DNA from: Thioploca ingrica
Lineage (GTDB): Bacteria > Pseudomonadota > Gammaproteobacteria > Beggiatoales > Beggiatoaceae
Direction: 5' to 3'
Length of the DNA stretch: 64,000 nt
NCBI GenBank assembly: GCA_000828835.1
Contig: AP014633.1
Location: 496,001-560,000, forward strand
How positions within the stretch are numbered: the first letter of the stretch is position 1; each line of letters starts with the position of its first letter. The notes under the pieces are model-generated. The model was not told the DNA's origin. It did not search any database and saw nothing but the letters and a program-made list of their open reading frames with translations. Shown here in pieces: positions 52,655-60,928 of the stretch. A program made the translations under genes and the position numbers.

Positions 52655-54111
52655 ATACTCATATCGAGAAAAACAAGAAAATTGAATATGGAGATTTTCA
52701 GACACCTAAAGAACTGGCAGATTTAGTTTGCCAAAAATTAGTTGAAATTGACGTTTCACCCCATTGTGTCATCGAGCCGACCTGTGGTTTGGGTGCCTTT
52801 CTGGAGTCTGCGACGACAATATTTACTCACACGAATAAATTGGTTGGGGTTGAAGTTAATCTGGCGTATTTAAACCAACTCAAGGTGAGAAGTAAAATTT
52901 TTTCTCATCCAGAACGCCTGGATATCCGCGAGGGTGATTTTTTCAAATTTGAATGGAATAAGTTGCTGAAAGAATTGGATGGAGAAATCTTGGTTTTGGG
53001 GAATTTTCCTTGGATTACTAATGCCACACAAAGCGTAATCAGCGGTTCAAATCTACCCCATAAAACCAATTTTCAGAATCACAGCGGTTTTGATGCTATA
53101 ACGGGTAAAAGTAATTTTGATATTTCCGAATATATGCTTATTAAAGTGGCCGAGTGGTTTCAACATCGTCCAGGCTATCTTGCTATGCTGGTGAAAATAT
53201 CTGTAGCCAGAAAATTTTTAACTCATCTTTATAAAACCAATACCGGCTTATCTTATTCTGCAATTTACCGTATTGATGCAATGAAGCATTTTGGTGCGGC
53301 AGTAGATGCCGGTTTGCTTTATGCTCGTTTTGACCCGTCATTGCATAATTACGATTATGACGTTTTTGATTCATTGTCCAGCCAGTCTCATTATCGCGTT
53401 GGTCATCGGCATGGATTGACTGTAAAAGATTTAGACACCTTCGAAAAACTCGGTTATTTGTTAGGAAATTCCAACGAGAAATGGCGTTCTGGAATTAAGC
53501 ACGATTGTTCTGAAATTATGGAGTTGACGGAAAAAGATGGCAAATTATTTAATGGATTGAATGAACTGGTTGATATCGAGCCGAATTATGTTTATCCATT
53601 AATAAAAGGTTCTGATGTAGCCAATAATAGAATTTCAACAACCCATCGTTTTATACTCGTTACTCAAAAAACAGTTGGAGAACCGACCAAGCCAATCAAA
53701 ACCATGGCTCCTAAAACCTGGGCTTACTTAGAATATCATGCCAATTATTTAGATTCACGTCGAAGTAAAATTTACCAAAATAACCCCCGTTTTTCTATTT
53801 TTGGCGTAGGTTCTTACACCTTTTCTCCGTGGAAAATCGCGATTGGTAGTTTGTATAAAAATCTGAATTTTCGATTAGTTGGACCAACACAAAATAAACC
53901 GATTGTTTTTGATGATACGGTTTACTTCTTGAGTTTTGAGAATTATGAAGAAGCCAAGAAAGTCTTTGATTTTCTCTATTCTCAAGATACACAAAAGTTT
54001 TTATCGACTTTAGTTTTTTGGGAGGATAAACGTCCAATCAAAACCAGCATCTTGAATAGTCTGAAACTCAATGCACGAAAGGCTCTTATTCAACAGCTAC
54101 AATTGTTTTAG
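52651..54111 (+). CDS. Type II N6-adenine DNA methyltransferase
   Basis: A 486-residue modification enzyme. The block YGDFQTPKELADLVCQKL leads to SAM motif I (VIEPTCGLGAFLESA, about residues 44-58). Motif IV reads LGNFPWIT near residue 115, in place of the usual (D/N/S)PP(Y/F/W). The C-terminal half is a target recognition region. It protects DNA from the endonuclease encoded just before. The Phe in place of the first Pro of the catalytic tetrapeptide is unusual but the Asn and aromatic residues stay. Confidence 0.85.
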   Translation: MNTHIEKNKKIEYGDFQTPKELADLVCQKLVEIDVSPHCVIEPTCGLGAFLESATTIFTHTNKLVGVEVNLAYLNQLKVRSKIFSHPERLDIREGDFFKFEWNKLLKELDGEILVLGNFPWITNATQSVISGSNLPHKTNFQNHSGFDAITGKSNFDISEYMLIKVAEWFQHRPGYLAMLVKISVARKFLTHLYKTNTGLSYSAIYRIDAMKHFGAAVDAGLLYARFDPSLHNYDYDVFDSLSSQSHYRVGHRHGLTVKDLDTFEKLGYLLGNSNEKWRSGIKHDCSEIMELTEKDGKLFNGLNELVDIEPNYVYPLIKGSDVANNRISTTHRFILVTQKTVGEPTKPIKTMAPKTWAYLEYHANYLDSRRSKIYQNNPRFSIFGVGSYTFSPWKIAIGSLYKNLNFRLVGPTQNKPIVFDDTVYFLSFENYEEAKKVFDFLYSQDTQKFLSTLVFWEDKRPIKTSILNSLKLNARKALIQQLQLF

Positions 54112-54255
54112 CGTGAACGATGAGAGGTAAATGAGCTAAGTGAGAAGTGGCTCCCTGAATAAAACCAATCCCACTTAGAAAATCTTTGCTTAACAGAGTG
54201 AACCCATTGGAGTAGTTTAGGGGTGAATAGGCTACTTACCCAGAAGGTGTTGTTA

Positions 54256-54414
54256 TTATTCGGTGGCGCTACTTTCATTTTTCCACTCCTTGAGAGCTGT
54301 TTTAATCACTCGTTTAGCTTGGTTACGTTGGTTAGCTTTGGTTTTAATATGTACACCGCCTTTATGCAAGATAGGCAATCGGGCGAGCGGGTTTCTGATT
54401 TTTCTAATGGGCAT
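54256..54414 (-). CDS. Small basic protein overlapping the unknown 54.4-55.4 kb gene
   Basis: A 52-residue minus-strand frame that starts at ATG 54414 with a good AAGGAG ribosome site seven bases upstream. It begins MPIRKIRNPLARLPILHKGG and ends EWKNESSATE. Its start overlaps the last 11 bases of the larger upstream gene, which implies translational coupling. It is strongly basic (about one residue in four is Lys or Arg). It is a real gene candidate because of the ribosome site, coupling and unbroken frame; function unknown. Confidence 0.65.
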   Translation of the reverse strand: MPIRKIRNPLARLPILHKGGVHIKTKANQRNQAKRVIKTALKEWKNESSATE

Positions 54415-55372
54415 GATAAAGCTCCTTTTTAGTGAGATCTAATTTATACCAAAAGGGGTGATCTATTTTTTTCATGGCTTGACGAAATTTAGTGATTCTT
54501 TGTAAAAATTGCGGTGCTTCTAAAGTGGGATGAAAACAGAATTGTCGTGGTAACTGGGTATATAAAGAACGCGGCGGCTGACATTTTTTAATAGCACAGC
54601 CAGTTTCATAACTATGATAAAAAATGTTATGGATACCGAGTTCATCATGAATAAAATGGAGTGTCGCTGTTAACATCGCTTCATCCCACAATTGGGTATA
54701 AGGTTTGAGGATTTCATTAAAATATTTTTTTAAGTGTTGGCTATCACCTTCCATACCATCGATAAAAATTTCGAGGGGTTCATTATCGTTACTAGTCAAT
54801 ACTTCGCGCAGCTTTTCTTGAGATTCACGGATCCAATCACTTTGGATTTCTTCAATTAAAGCTTCATCGTCCTTAAAATCTAAATCGATACGTGCCCAAG
54901 CTAAGGTTTCACGAAAAAAATTTCGTTGTCCTCGTTTCATAATCGGATGACCGTTACATTTGAACATTGATTCTGTAGTGGGTTTCAGCAACTGGCGGTA
55001 GGGTTGTTCATGTTGGTTAGAAAAATTCAGTTGTAACACTAAATTGTAACCCGGTCGTGAAGTTTGTTGCCAAGTCCGTTGGTAACCGCCCCAAGTGCTT
55101 AGCGTAAGCAAAAAAGTATAGGTGGGTTTATCCCAAACCATATTAAATAGATATCGATTTAGCCAACCGGTGCTGGCGGTGGCAAGGGTTTTTTTTACCA
55201 CCGGGCGCTCGAGTAACCTTGCATAAGCGCTCCGTTTCAAATCAGCCACTTTTATCTCATGCTCAAGCAAGTGAGACAATAATATAAGGGCGTACCGATC
55301 TTTAAAGTAGTCAAATCGGGTTTTGCCTTGAGGTAAACAGGCGATAATTTCATTGACGCTGTCTTTGTCCAT
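54404..55372 (-). CDS. Unknown protein with EEIQSDW motif
   Basis: A 322-residue soluble protein. Blocks include FNMVWDKPTYTFLLTLSTWG, KRGQRNFFRETLAWARIDLD, LIEEIQSDWIRE (about residues 184-195), NIFYHSYETGCAIK and PPRSLYTQLPRQFCFHP. I know no named family for the whole. The EEIQSDW block resembles a motif seen in phage-type polyvalent proteins, which is weak evidence. GAGG precedes the ATG. It sits 153 bases after rtcB on the same strand and overlaps a 52-codon gene. Possible roles are unknown; RNA- or phage-related functions would fit the neighbours. Confidence 0.6.
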   Translation of the reverse strand: MDKDSVNEIIACLPQGKTRFDYFKDRYALILLSHLLEHEIKVADLKRSAYARLLERPVVKKTLATASTGWLNRYLFNMVWDKPTYTFLLTLSTWGGYQRTWQQTSRPGYNLVLQLNFSNQHEQPYRQLLKPTTESMFKCNGHPIMKRGQRNFFRETLAWARIDLDFKDDEALIEEIQSDWIRESQEKLREVLTSNDNEPLEIFIDGMEGDSQHLKKYFNEILKPYTQLWDEAMLTATLHFIHDELGIHNIFYHSYETGCAIKKCQPPRSLYTQLPRQFCFHPTLEAPQFLQRITKFRQAMKKIDHPFWYKLDLTKKELYHAH

Positions 55373-55525
55373 AACAACCTCGCAATTTAAGATGCTGTCG
55401 ATAAATAGAATGTAAATACCATGAGATATAACTAACTGTTAAATAAGAATCTTTATTCATATTAATTCTCCCAACCGAATAGGAAAGCAGAATGGATGAT
55501 TGATTCAATCCACTCTACCATTCAG

Positions 55526-57160
55526 TTAACCTTTAACACAGACCACTTGTTTTAGAGTATGCACAATTTCTACCAAATCATTTTGATTCTCCATGACTGC
55601 ATCGATTGATTTATAAGCGCCGGGAATCTCATCAATAACGCCTTTATCTTTACGACACTCTACACCTTGAGTTTGAAGGGCCATATCATTTTTATTGAAG
55701 CGGCGTTTGGCTTCAGTACGGCTCATTCTGCGGCCGGCACCATGTGCACAACTAGAAAAAGATTCAGGATTGCCTTTGCCTTGAACAATATACGATTTAG
55801 CGCCCATACTGCCGGGAATAATTCCCAACTCGCCTTCACCAGCGCGAATGGCACCTTTACGCGTGAGAAAAACTTGCTCACCAAAATGTTCTTCTATGGC
55901 AACATAATTATGATGACAATTAATGGCTTCCTTGGTTACCGTAAAAGGAGGTAATTCTCGGTGCAAGGCTTCCAGAATTAACCGCATCATTTCGCGCCGA
56001 TTGGATAAAGCGTATTCTTGCGCCCAATGCACCGCTTCGACATAATCATCAAAATGCTTCGCACCTTCGGAAAAGTAGGCTAAATTACGGTCGGGTAATT
56101 GTATCAGATGTTGTTCCATATCTTTCTTAGCTAAATCAATGAAATAGCGGCCAATCGTATTACCAATACCCCGACTACCCGAATGTAACATTACCCAAAC
56201 ATTTTGATTTTCATCCAAACACAATTCGATAAAGTGATTACCCCCTCCCAAAGAGCCTAATTGTTGAGTCCAGGTTTTGTGTATCTTCTTGAGCATTTTA
56301 GCAATAGTTGGATGTTGCTCAATAATTTTCTCCAAGCCACTATTCAAGTTTTTAATAGTAGAATTTTGTGCCTGGATGGACTTGTGCATATCAAATCCAA
56401 CCGGAACCGCTTCTTCAATAGCCAAGCGCACTCGTTTTAACGTATCGGGTAACTCACTGGCAGTGAGAGAGAGACGGGTGGCATTCATTCCGCAGTTATG
56501 TACAAATACCCCTGCTGAAAGAGCAAAGTTTCCATATTCAGGCACAGTGAGGCAATAAACATCTTGTCGTTGTTCGAGAGGTTCAACGGATTTAACTTGA
56601 TGATTATAACGATGTAAGTTCGGTTCTATCTCAAGGCGACTATAAAAAGGCATGAGAGAAGTTTTGGGGTGCAAGTCTTTAGCTTCACCCCACTGTCCAT
56701 TCCGTAACATAAATTGATGATCTGGAGTACAGATAATTTCTTCATCATTATCTAATATGACTTTCATCAAGGGTGCGTTGTTACGGGTTAACTTAGCAAT
56801 GGCTTTAGCACCAGTAATTTGACCCTGGCTATCAATGGCGTAAACCCAATGTTCACCACCTCGTTCAACCAATTCTTGAAGAGTTAATTGTGTACCATCA
56901 AGTAACGGTATTTTAGTTTCGCCCACAAAACAACCAATATCAACTCCAACTGCCGCTGGAATAATCGCGCCCTTCGTGGGAATCACCGCCCCGATGGTGG
57001 CACCAATTCCAGTATGCACATCGGGCATAGCTGCCACATGATGATGGATAAAAGGCAATTGAGAAATATTGTCCAATTGCTCCAGCGCACTCGATTCAAT
57101 TTCTTCAGTGTAAATTTTAACGGGTACTTTGCCCTTAGTTAGAGTCATTTTGACTGGCAT
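55526..57160 (-). CDS. rtcB: RNA ligase RtcB, interrupted by a mini-intein
   Basis: A 544-codon frame. It encodes an RtcB 3'-phosphate RNA ligase of about 398 residues after removal of an intein (residues 77-222). RtcB joins a 2',3'-cyclic phosphate or 3'-phosphate end to a 5'-OH end with GTP and manganese, used in RNA repair. Visible: AAMPDVHTGIGATIGAV, GVDIG/CGMNATRL at the intein site, GSLGGGNHFIELC, HSGSRGIGNTIGR, and the guanylylated His region SSCAHGAGRRMSR. Extein parts are full length and ungapped. The usual operon partner rtcA and regulator rtcR are not adjacent. A putative RNA with terminator precedes it. Confidence 0.95.
   Translation of the reverse strand: MPVKMTLTKGKVPVKIYTEEIESSALEQLDNISQLPFIHHHVAAMPDVHTGIGATIGAVIPTKGAIIPAAVGVDIGCFVGETKIPLLDGTQLTLQELVERGGEHWVYAIDSQGQITGAKAIAKLTRNNAPLMKVILDNDEEIICTPDHQFMLRNGQWGEAKDLHPKTSLMPFYSRLEIEPNLHRYNHQVKSVEPLEQRQDVYCLTVPEYGNFALSAGVFVHNCGMNATRLSLTASELPDTLKRVRLAIEEAVPVGFDMHKSIQAQNSTIKNLNSGLEKIIEQHPTIAKMLKKIHKTWTQQLGSLGGGNHFIELCLDENQNVWVMLHSGSRGIGNTIGRYFIDLAKKDMEQHLIQLPDRNLAYFSEGAKHFDDYVEAVHWAQEYALSNRREMMRLILEALHRELPPFTVTKEAINCHHNYVAIEEHFGEQVFLTRKGAIRAGEGELGIIPGSMGAKSYIVQGKGNPESFSSCAHGAGRRMSRTEAKRRFNKNDMALQTQGVECRKDKGVIDEIPGAYKSIDAVMENQNDLVEIVHTLKQVVCVKG
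56495..56932 (-). other. RtcB mini-intein (146 residues)
   Basis: The insertion begins with Cys77 (CFVGETKIPLLDG, block A), has TPDHQFMLRNG for block B with the Thr and His, and ends VYCLTVPEYGNFAL (block F) and VFVHN with penultimate His221 and terminal Asn222, followed by Cys223 of the extein. All residues for self-splicing are present. No LAGLIDADG or HNH endonuclease is inserted, so it is a mini-intein. After splicing the active-site motif DIGCGMNA is restored; its cysteine coordinates manganese in known RtcB. An RtcB intein at the equivalent site is known in Pyrococcus. Confidence 0.92.
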
Positions 57161-57201
57161 ACGGTCTATTCTCTCTGAGTTTGGCGAAGTGAAATGAAAT
57201 A

Positions 57202-57238
57202 AAAAAACCCTGACTAACAGTTGTCAGCCAGGGTTTTA
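57202..57238 (-). terminator. Rho-independent terminator upstream of rtcB
   Basis: On the minus strand AAAACCCTGGCTGACAACTG, then TTAGTCAGGG and seven T form a stem (CCC/GGG and TGAC/GTCA with a small bulge) with a U-tract. It ends transcription coming from the right and lies 42 bases before the rtcB start, so it either ends the putative small RNA or controls entry into rtcB. Confidence 0.75.
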
Positions 57239-57356
57239 ATATTGACCGGGAAGAAAACGACTCTGGAAGACAACTGTAACCATGCCTTCCAGTTCGTTAT
57301 ATGGAAGGCTATGTTTGAGTACGATGAAATCGTTGTAGCATGTGATTATTCTTCCC
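57202..57356 (-). ncRNA. Putative structured small RNA upstream of rtcB
   Basis: Read leftward from 57356, the transcript would begin GGGAAGAA and that octamer pairs perfectly with TTCTTCCC (57255-57248). Inside are two hairpins: ACGAT-TTC-ATCGT (57333-57321) and GCCTTCCA-10-base loop-TGGAAGGC (57309-57284). It ends in a terminator hairpin with seven T. A weak sigma-70-like promoter (TTATCA, 17 bases, TAACAT) lies just upstream. It lies on the same strand as rtcB, 42 bases before it. Bacterial Y RNAs are often encoded near rtcB, but no Ro/Rsr gene is here. It could instead be an rtcB leader with attenuator. Confidence 0.5.
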
Positions 57357-57628
57357 TTTTGATGTTAAACTATAAATAATAAGTTGATAACACACTAAAT
57401 ATTATAAATATACTAAATTAAGTATACTGAGTTACCCTAAAATGTCAAACTTTTTATTGGCGGACTTGCAATGATACAGTAGCCCACCTGAAATGAAGTG
57501 GAATGCGGGAAGCAGATTAGCTTGTCAGTCAAAACAGATGAGGAACGGTAGTCCTGGATTTCGCTGCACTTCATCCAGGCTACATTCGCTACTGCACCTT
57601 ACTTGCTACCCACCTTACTTTAATAATT
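57357..57628. other. Intergenic region between putative RNA and the 57.6 kb gene
   Basis: Contains an AT-rich promoter-like segment (57360-57440), then a dispersed palindrome at 57549-57582 (TAGTCCTGGATTTCGCTGCA, then CTTCATCCAGGCTA). No gene supported. Confidence 0.5.
57549..57582. repeat. Dispersed palindrome, CCTGGAT / ATCCAGG type
   Basis: CCTGGAT and ATCCAGG arms flank a core TTCGCTGCACTTC, which is the same core type, in the opposite orientation, as the GAGCGAAGCGAAACC elements at 36009 and 40367. It belongs to the same short-palindrome family. Confidence 0.7.
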
Positions 57629-58276
57629 CTAATGAGGCGGCATCGGAATAAACACCGGCACCTCTCCAGGAAAATGGTGAAATTGACGGATTTGGTTGTC
57701 ATTAGCATTAATCGGTTTGAGATGGATATAGTAATAATCGTTGCGTTCAATAATATGTTCGGTCGGTTCGGCTTCGGTGCTAACGAACAGGTTATTGTGT
57801 ATTTGGAGGTGCATATATCCTTTAAGAAGTTCAAAGTAATCGACCGGTAGATCTTGAGGTTTTACTATCCAATCAACAGTCACTTTTTGCTTTAAATTAA
57901 TAACGGTACCTTGTTTGAAGTGAGGATCACTGGTTGCTTCGATAGCGGGTACTTCTTGCCATTGTGAGCCCACTTGAATAAAAACGCGCACTTGCGGTAG
58001 CATTACAAAGATATCGTATTCTGGAAAAAGGTTTTCTATCCAGAGGGTAATTTGGTAGCGTCCATCGGGAGTGTAAACCACTTTGTCAAGGTCAGCGCGG
58101 ACATAAAACCATGCCTTTTTTTCCAGTTGAGATTGAACTTCTTGGCGTACTGCTAGAATATGTGCTTGATAAGCGCCAACCATGAAATCGAGAGCAATTA
58201 AGAGAAGGAAAATGATCAGAGCTACGCTACTGATTTTCGACCAATCAATCTGTTTAGCGGGATGATTCATTACCAT
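57629..58276 (-). CDS. Single-pass membrane protein, paralog A of the ABC operon
   Basis: A 215-residue protein with an N-terminal membrane segment (about residues 16-35) and an extracytoplasmic domain. It is a clear paralog of the preceding gene product: both have EKKAWFYVRADLDKVVYTPD- or MAWFYVRTDVDKVTYTAD-like text, LWIENLFPE, QWQEVPAIEAT or QWQEVKTTEAT, VDWIVK and MHLQIHN. The two overlap by seven bases. Together they close an operon with two ABC export units, so they may be its periplasmic partners. No family is recognised. Confidence 0.7.
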   Translation of the reverse strand: MVMNHPAKQIDWSKISSVALIIFLLLIALDFMVGAYQAHILAVRQEVQSQLEKKAWFYVRADLDKVVYTPDGRYQITLWIENLFPEYDIFVMLPQVRVFIQVGSQWQEVPAIEATSDPHFKQGTVINLKQKVTVDWIVKPQDLPVDYFELLKGYMHLQIHNNLFVSTEAEPTEHIIERNDYYYIHLKPINANDNQIRQFHHFPGEVPVFIPMPPH

Positions 58277-58890
58277 CTGGGTACGGTAGGAATAAACATC
58301 GGTGCTTCTCGTGGGAAGCCATTGATAGTTCGCAAATAGTCATCGTTACTGCCAATCGGTTTTAGGTGGAGATAAATCACATCATCCCGCTGCGCGACAT
58401 GTTCCTTCGGTTCTAATTCTGGACTCACCAGCATTTGACTGTGAAGTTGAACGTGCATGTAGCCAGGAAATGCTTGAAAATAGTTAGATTTGGTGATTTC
58501 CATGATCCAATCAACGGTAATGCGACCGGTTAAAGAAATAACACTACCTGCGGTTAAGCGGGGATCGCGGGTCGCTTCAGTGGTTTTTACTTCCTGCCAT
58601 TGTGAACCAATTTGGATGGCACCTTGCACTGAGGGCATCATCACGAAGACTTCGCGTTCGGGGAATAAATTTTCAATCCACAAAGTGAATTGATATCGGT
58701 TATCTGCGGTGTAAGTCACCTTGTCCACATCTGTTCGCACGTAGAACCAAGCCATTCTTTCTATTTCAGCTTGTGCTGCTCGTTTTGCGGCTATTAAGTG
58801 ATTTTGGTAAGTTCCGACTAACAGATCGATAGTCACTAAAACTAACGCCATGACTACCAGCCACCAAATTATCCGGTTTCGCTTGCTCAT
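58270..58890 (-). CDS. Single-pass membrane protein, paralog B of the ABC operon
   Basis: A 206-residue protein with a membrane segment at about residues 9-27 and an extracytoplasmic beta-rich domain. It is paralogous to the gene downstream along the whole length. Distinct blocks are EREVFVMMPSVQGAIQIG and LEPKEHVAQRDDVIYLHLKP. It lies 100 bases after the second ABC ATPase, with a dispersed palindrome between them. Function unknown; a link to the transporter is inferred from the shared strand and position. Confidence 0.7.
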   Translation of the reverse strand: MSKRNRIIWWLVVMALVLVTIDLLVGTYQNHLIAAKRAAQAEIERMAWFYVRTDVDKVTYTADNRYQFTLWIENLFPEREVFVMMPSVQGAIQIGSQWQEVKTTEATRDPRLTAGSVISLTGRITVDWIMEITKSNYFQAFPGYMHVQLHSQMLVSPELEPKEHVAQRDDVIYLHLKPIGSNDDYLRTINGFPREAPMFIPTVPRW

Positions 58891-58949
58891 TTGGAGACGA
58901 TTAAGCGGAGAGGCACGGATTTAAATTTTGAACAAACTGGAGTCATTTT

Positions 58950-58984
58950 AGGGTGAATTCGCTGCACTCTGATGACCACCCTAC
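58950..58984. repeat. Dispersed palindrome, GTAGGGTGG / CACCCTA type
   Basis: The segment reads AGGGTGAATTCGCTGCACTC, then TGATGACCACCCTAC. AGGGTG pairs with CACCCT around a core with CGCTGCACTCTGATG, related to the 57549 element. It lies between the second ABC ATPase gene and the two paralogous membrane protein genes. Confidence 0.6.
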
Positions 58985-58990
58985 GATTGA

Positions 58991-59698
58991 TTACGATTCA
59001 CTAATTTTGCCATCGCGTAAAAGCAGTCGACGCCGAGTCCGAGCGGATAATTCGGGATCATGGGTGACCATAACAATGGTATGGCCTTCCGCATTCAGCG
59101 CTTCAAATTGTTGTACGATTTCTAATCGCGTTTCGTGATCCAGATTGCCGGTGGGTTCATCAGCTAAAATCAGTAGCGGTTGATTAATCAGGGCACGGGC
59201 AATGCAAACGCGTTGTGCTTCGCCGCCACTCAGTTGATGGACTAAGTGATTGGCTCGTTTTTCTAAACCGACTTTTTGGAGTAATTCCAAAGCACGCTGG
59301 CGAACTTGCTTACGGTCACCAACAAAAGCGGTAGGTAACATAACGTTTTCCAATGCTGTTAGTGACGGGAGTAGTCGCGCTTCTTGTAAGACATAGGCCA
59401 CTTTCCGACGGCGGATAAGGAGTAAGCGTTGTTCTTTGAGCGTGTCGATACGTTCGCCATCGAGGTAGACTTCGCCGCTGGTGGGTTTATCAATTCCGCC
59501 GATTATATTTAATAAAGTTGATTTTCCTGAACCACTGGGTCCCATGAAGGAGAGATAGTCACCGGGCGGGATGGCGAGATTGATGTCATCCAAGGCATAA
59601 ACAGAATGATCGCTTAGTGGATAGACTTTGGAAATATGATTTAACACCACCAATGGTTGAGAATTGACAGCAACTTTGACGGCAGAGTTAGTATTCAT
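58991..59698 (-). CDS. ABC transporter ATPase, MacB/LolD type (second unit)
   Basis: A 235-residue ATPase. Walker A is GPSGSGKST, the signature motif is LSGGEAQRVCIARAL, Walker B is [12 protein letters not shown] and the H-loop reads IVMVTHDPE. This MacB/LolD/FtsE subgroup pairs with FtsX-type permeases and uses ATP to pull substrates from the inner membrane or to move periplasmic partners, not to import solutes. It lies 13 bases after the permease gene before it in the operon (59711-60928). Confidence 0.92.
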   Translation of the reverse strand: MNTNSAVKVAVNSQPLVVLNHISKVYPLSDHSVYALDDINLAIPPGDYLSFMGPSGSGKSTLLNIIGGIDKPTSGEVYLDGERIDTLKEQRLLLIRRRKVAYVLQEARLLPSLTALENVMLPTAFVGDRKQVRQRALELLQKVGLEKRANHLVHQLSGGEAQRVCIARALINQPLLILADEPTGNLDHETRLEIVQQFEALNAEGHTIVMVTHDPELSARTRRRLLLRDGKISES

Positions 59699-59710
59699 CG
59701 GTTAATTTCC

Positions 59711-60928
59711 TTATTGCGCACGAAATGCGGTAGCGACTGAAATCCGTGAGGCATGGAGTGCTGGCAACAGGGTGGCGAGCAAGCTGGTGATAATCGCCGC
59801 AACGACGGCTAAGAGAGGTTCCCACCAGTGTAATTCGATAATTGCACCTGACAATAGCCACGGTCCCACGCCAAACGCAATGCCAACGCCCAGCGCATAG
59901 CCAATTAAACCACCAAGGATCCCGAGCGCAATGGATTCATAAGCAAAAGTTCGCATCAATTGCCAACGGGAGGCGCCGAGCACTTTGAGCAAGCCAATTT
60001 CGCGAATCCGTCCGTGCATAGTTCCCATAATCATGTTAAATACTGCCATACAAGCCATCAACAGTGATAATCCCACTAAAGTGAGAATAACGTGGGTGAC
60101 ATTGCGAAAAATTTTATGTTGAGCTTGAGCGATTTCTCGTTGTGAAGTGGCGCGAACACCCACTACTTTTTTATTGATAGCTAATTCAGCATCCCCAACC
60201 GGGCAATAATTGCACATCGCCCTCACATTAATCAAAGAAACCAACCCTTGTTTACCGAATAGCTTTTGTACGGTTGGTAATGCGCTGAAAATCATGTAAT
60301 CATCGGGTGAATCGGTCTCACGGAGAATACCACCCACTTTGAAGGACTGACCATTGATATTGACTTGGTTTCCGACTTTAACGCCAGTGATAGCCGCAAA
60401 CACTTTACCGACCATGACTTCTTTCGGATCGTTCATGAGATTGCCCGAGTCCACTTCCCACCAAAAGCGCGTTTGATATTCAGCCACTGAATCTACTCCC
60501 GCTACCACCACCCGTCGATTCAGGACGTTAGTTTCTTCATAAAGGCGAGGAGCAAAAATAGCGGATTGAATTTGTTGTTCGCCACCAAATGGAATACCTG
60601 ACTGTAACACGAGTCCACCCATCCGTTCCCAGCCCGTTTTGATAGCGGCATCGTAAATAGTACGAATACTTGGAATAGCTTCTTCTGGAATATAATGACC
60701 ACTGCCGATACCAAATGATTGCAGGCTAGTATCCATCGTGGTTGCCGGTAAGATAGTAAGACTATGTCCATAACGGGCAATGGTGAGCAGTAAGTCTTTT
60801 TGTCCAGCCGAACCCACTAAAATAGTGGCTACCAATAAGGCAACACTCAGTGCAATGCCACTGGCGGTATACAAGGTGCGGATTTTGCGCCGTCCAATTT
60901 CTCTTAAAGCCAGCTGATATAGTCTCAT
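59711..60928 (-). CDS. ABC transporter permease, FtsX/MacB type (second unit)
   Basis: A 405-residue membrane protein with one N-terminal helix (about 17-40), a large periplasmic domain (MacB_PCD type, about 45-265) and three C-terminal helices (FtsX domain) with GRIREIGLLKVLGASRWQLMR just after the first. Its periplasmic part has a CNYCPVG cysteine pair near residue 240. The start overlaps the preceding ATPase gene by four bases. It works with the ATPase that follows. Confidence 0.88.
   Translation of the reverse strand: MRLYQLALREIGRRKIRTLYTASGIALSVALLVATILVGSAGQKDLLLTIARYGHSLTILPATTMDTSLQSFGIGSGHYIPEEAIPSIRTIYDAAIKTGWERMGGLVLQSGIPFGGEQQIQSAIFAPRLYEETNVLNRRVVVAGVDSVAEYQTRFWWEVDSGNLMNDPKEVMVGKVFAAITGVKVGNQVNINGQSFKVGGILRETDSPDDYMIFSALPTVQKLFGKQGLVSLINVRAMCNYCPVGDAELAINKKVVGVRATSQREIAQAQHKIFRNVTHVILTLVGLSLLMACMAVFNMIMGTMHGRIREIGLLKVLGASRWQLMRTFAYESIALGILGGLIGYALGVGIAFGVGPWLLSGAIIELHWWEPLLAVVAAIITSLLATLLPALHASRISVATAFRAQ

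Noticed and set aside
54223-54432. A plus-strand 69-codon frame
   Set aside because: It is antisense to the 52-codon minus-strand gene, which has a better ribosome site and overlaps its upstream partner.
57248-57356. A tRNA or tRNA-like YrlA RNA upstream of rtcB
   Set aside because: There is no T-loop GGTTCRANNCC, anticodon arm or CCA end; the folding differs from a cloverleaf.
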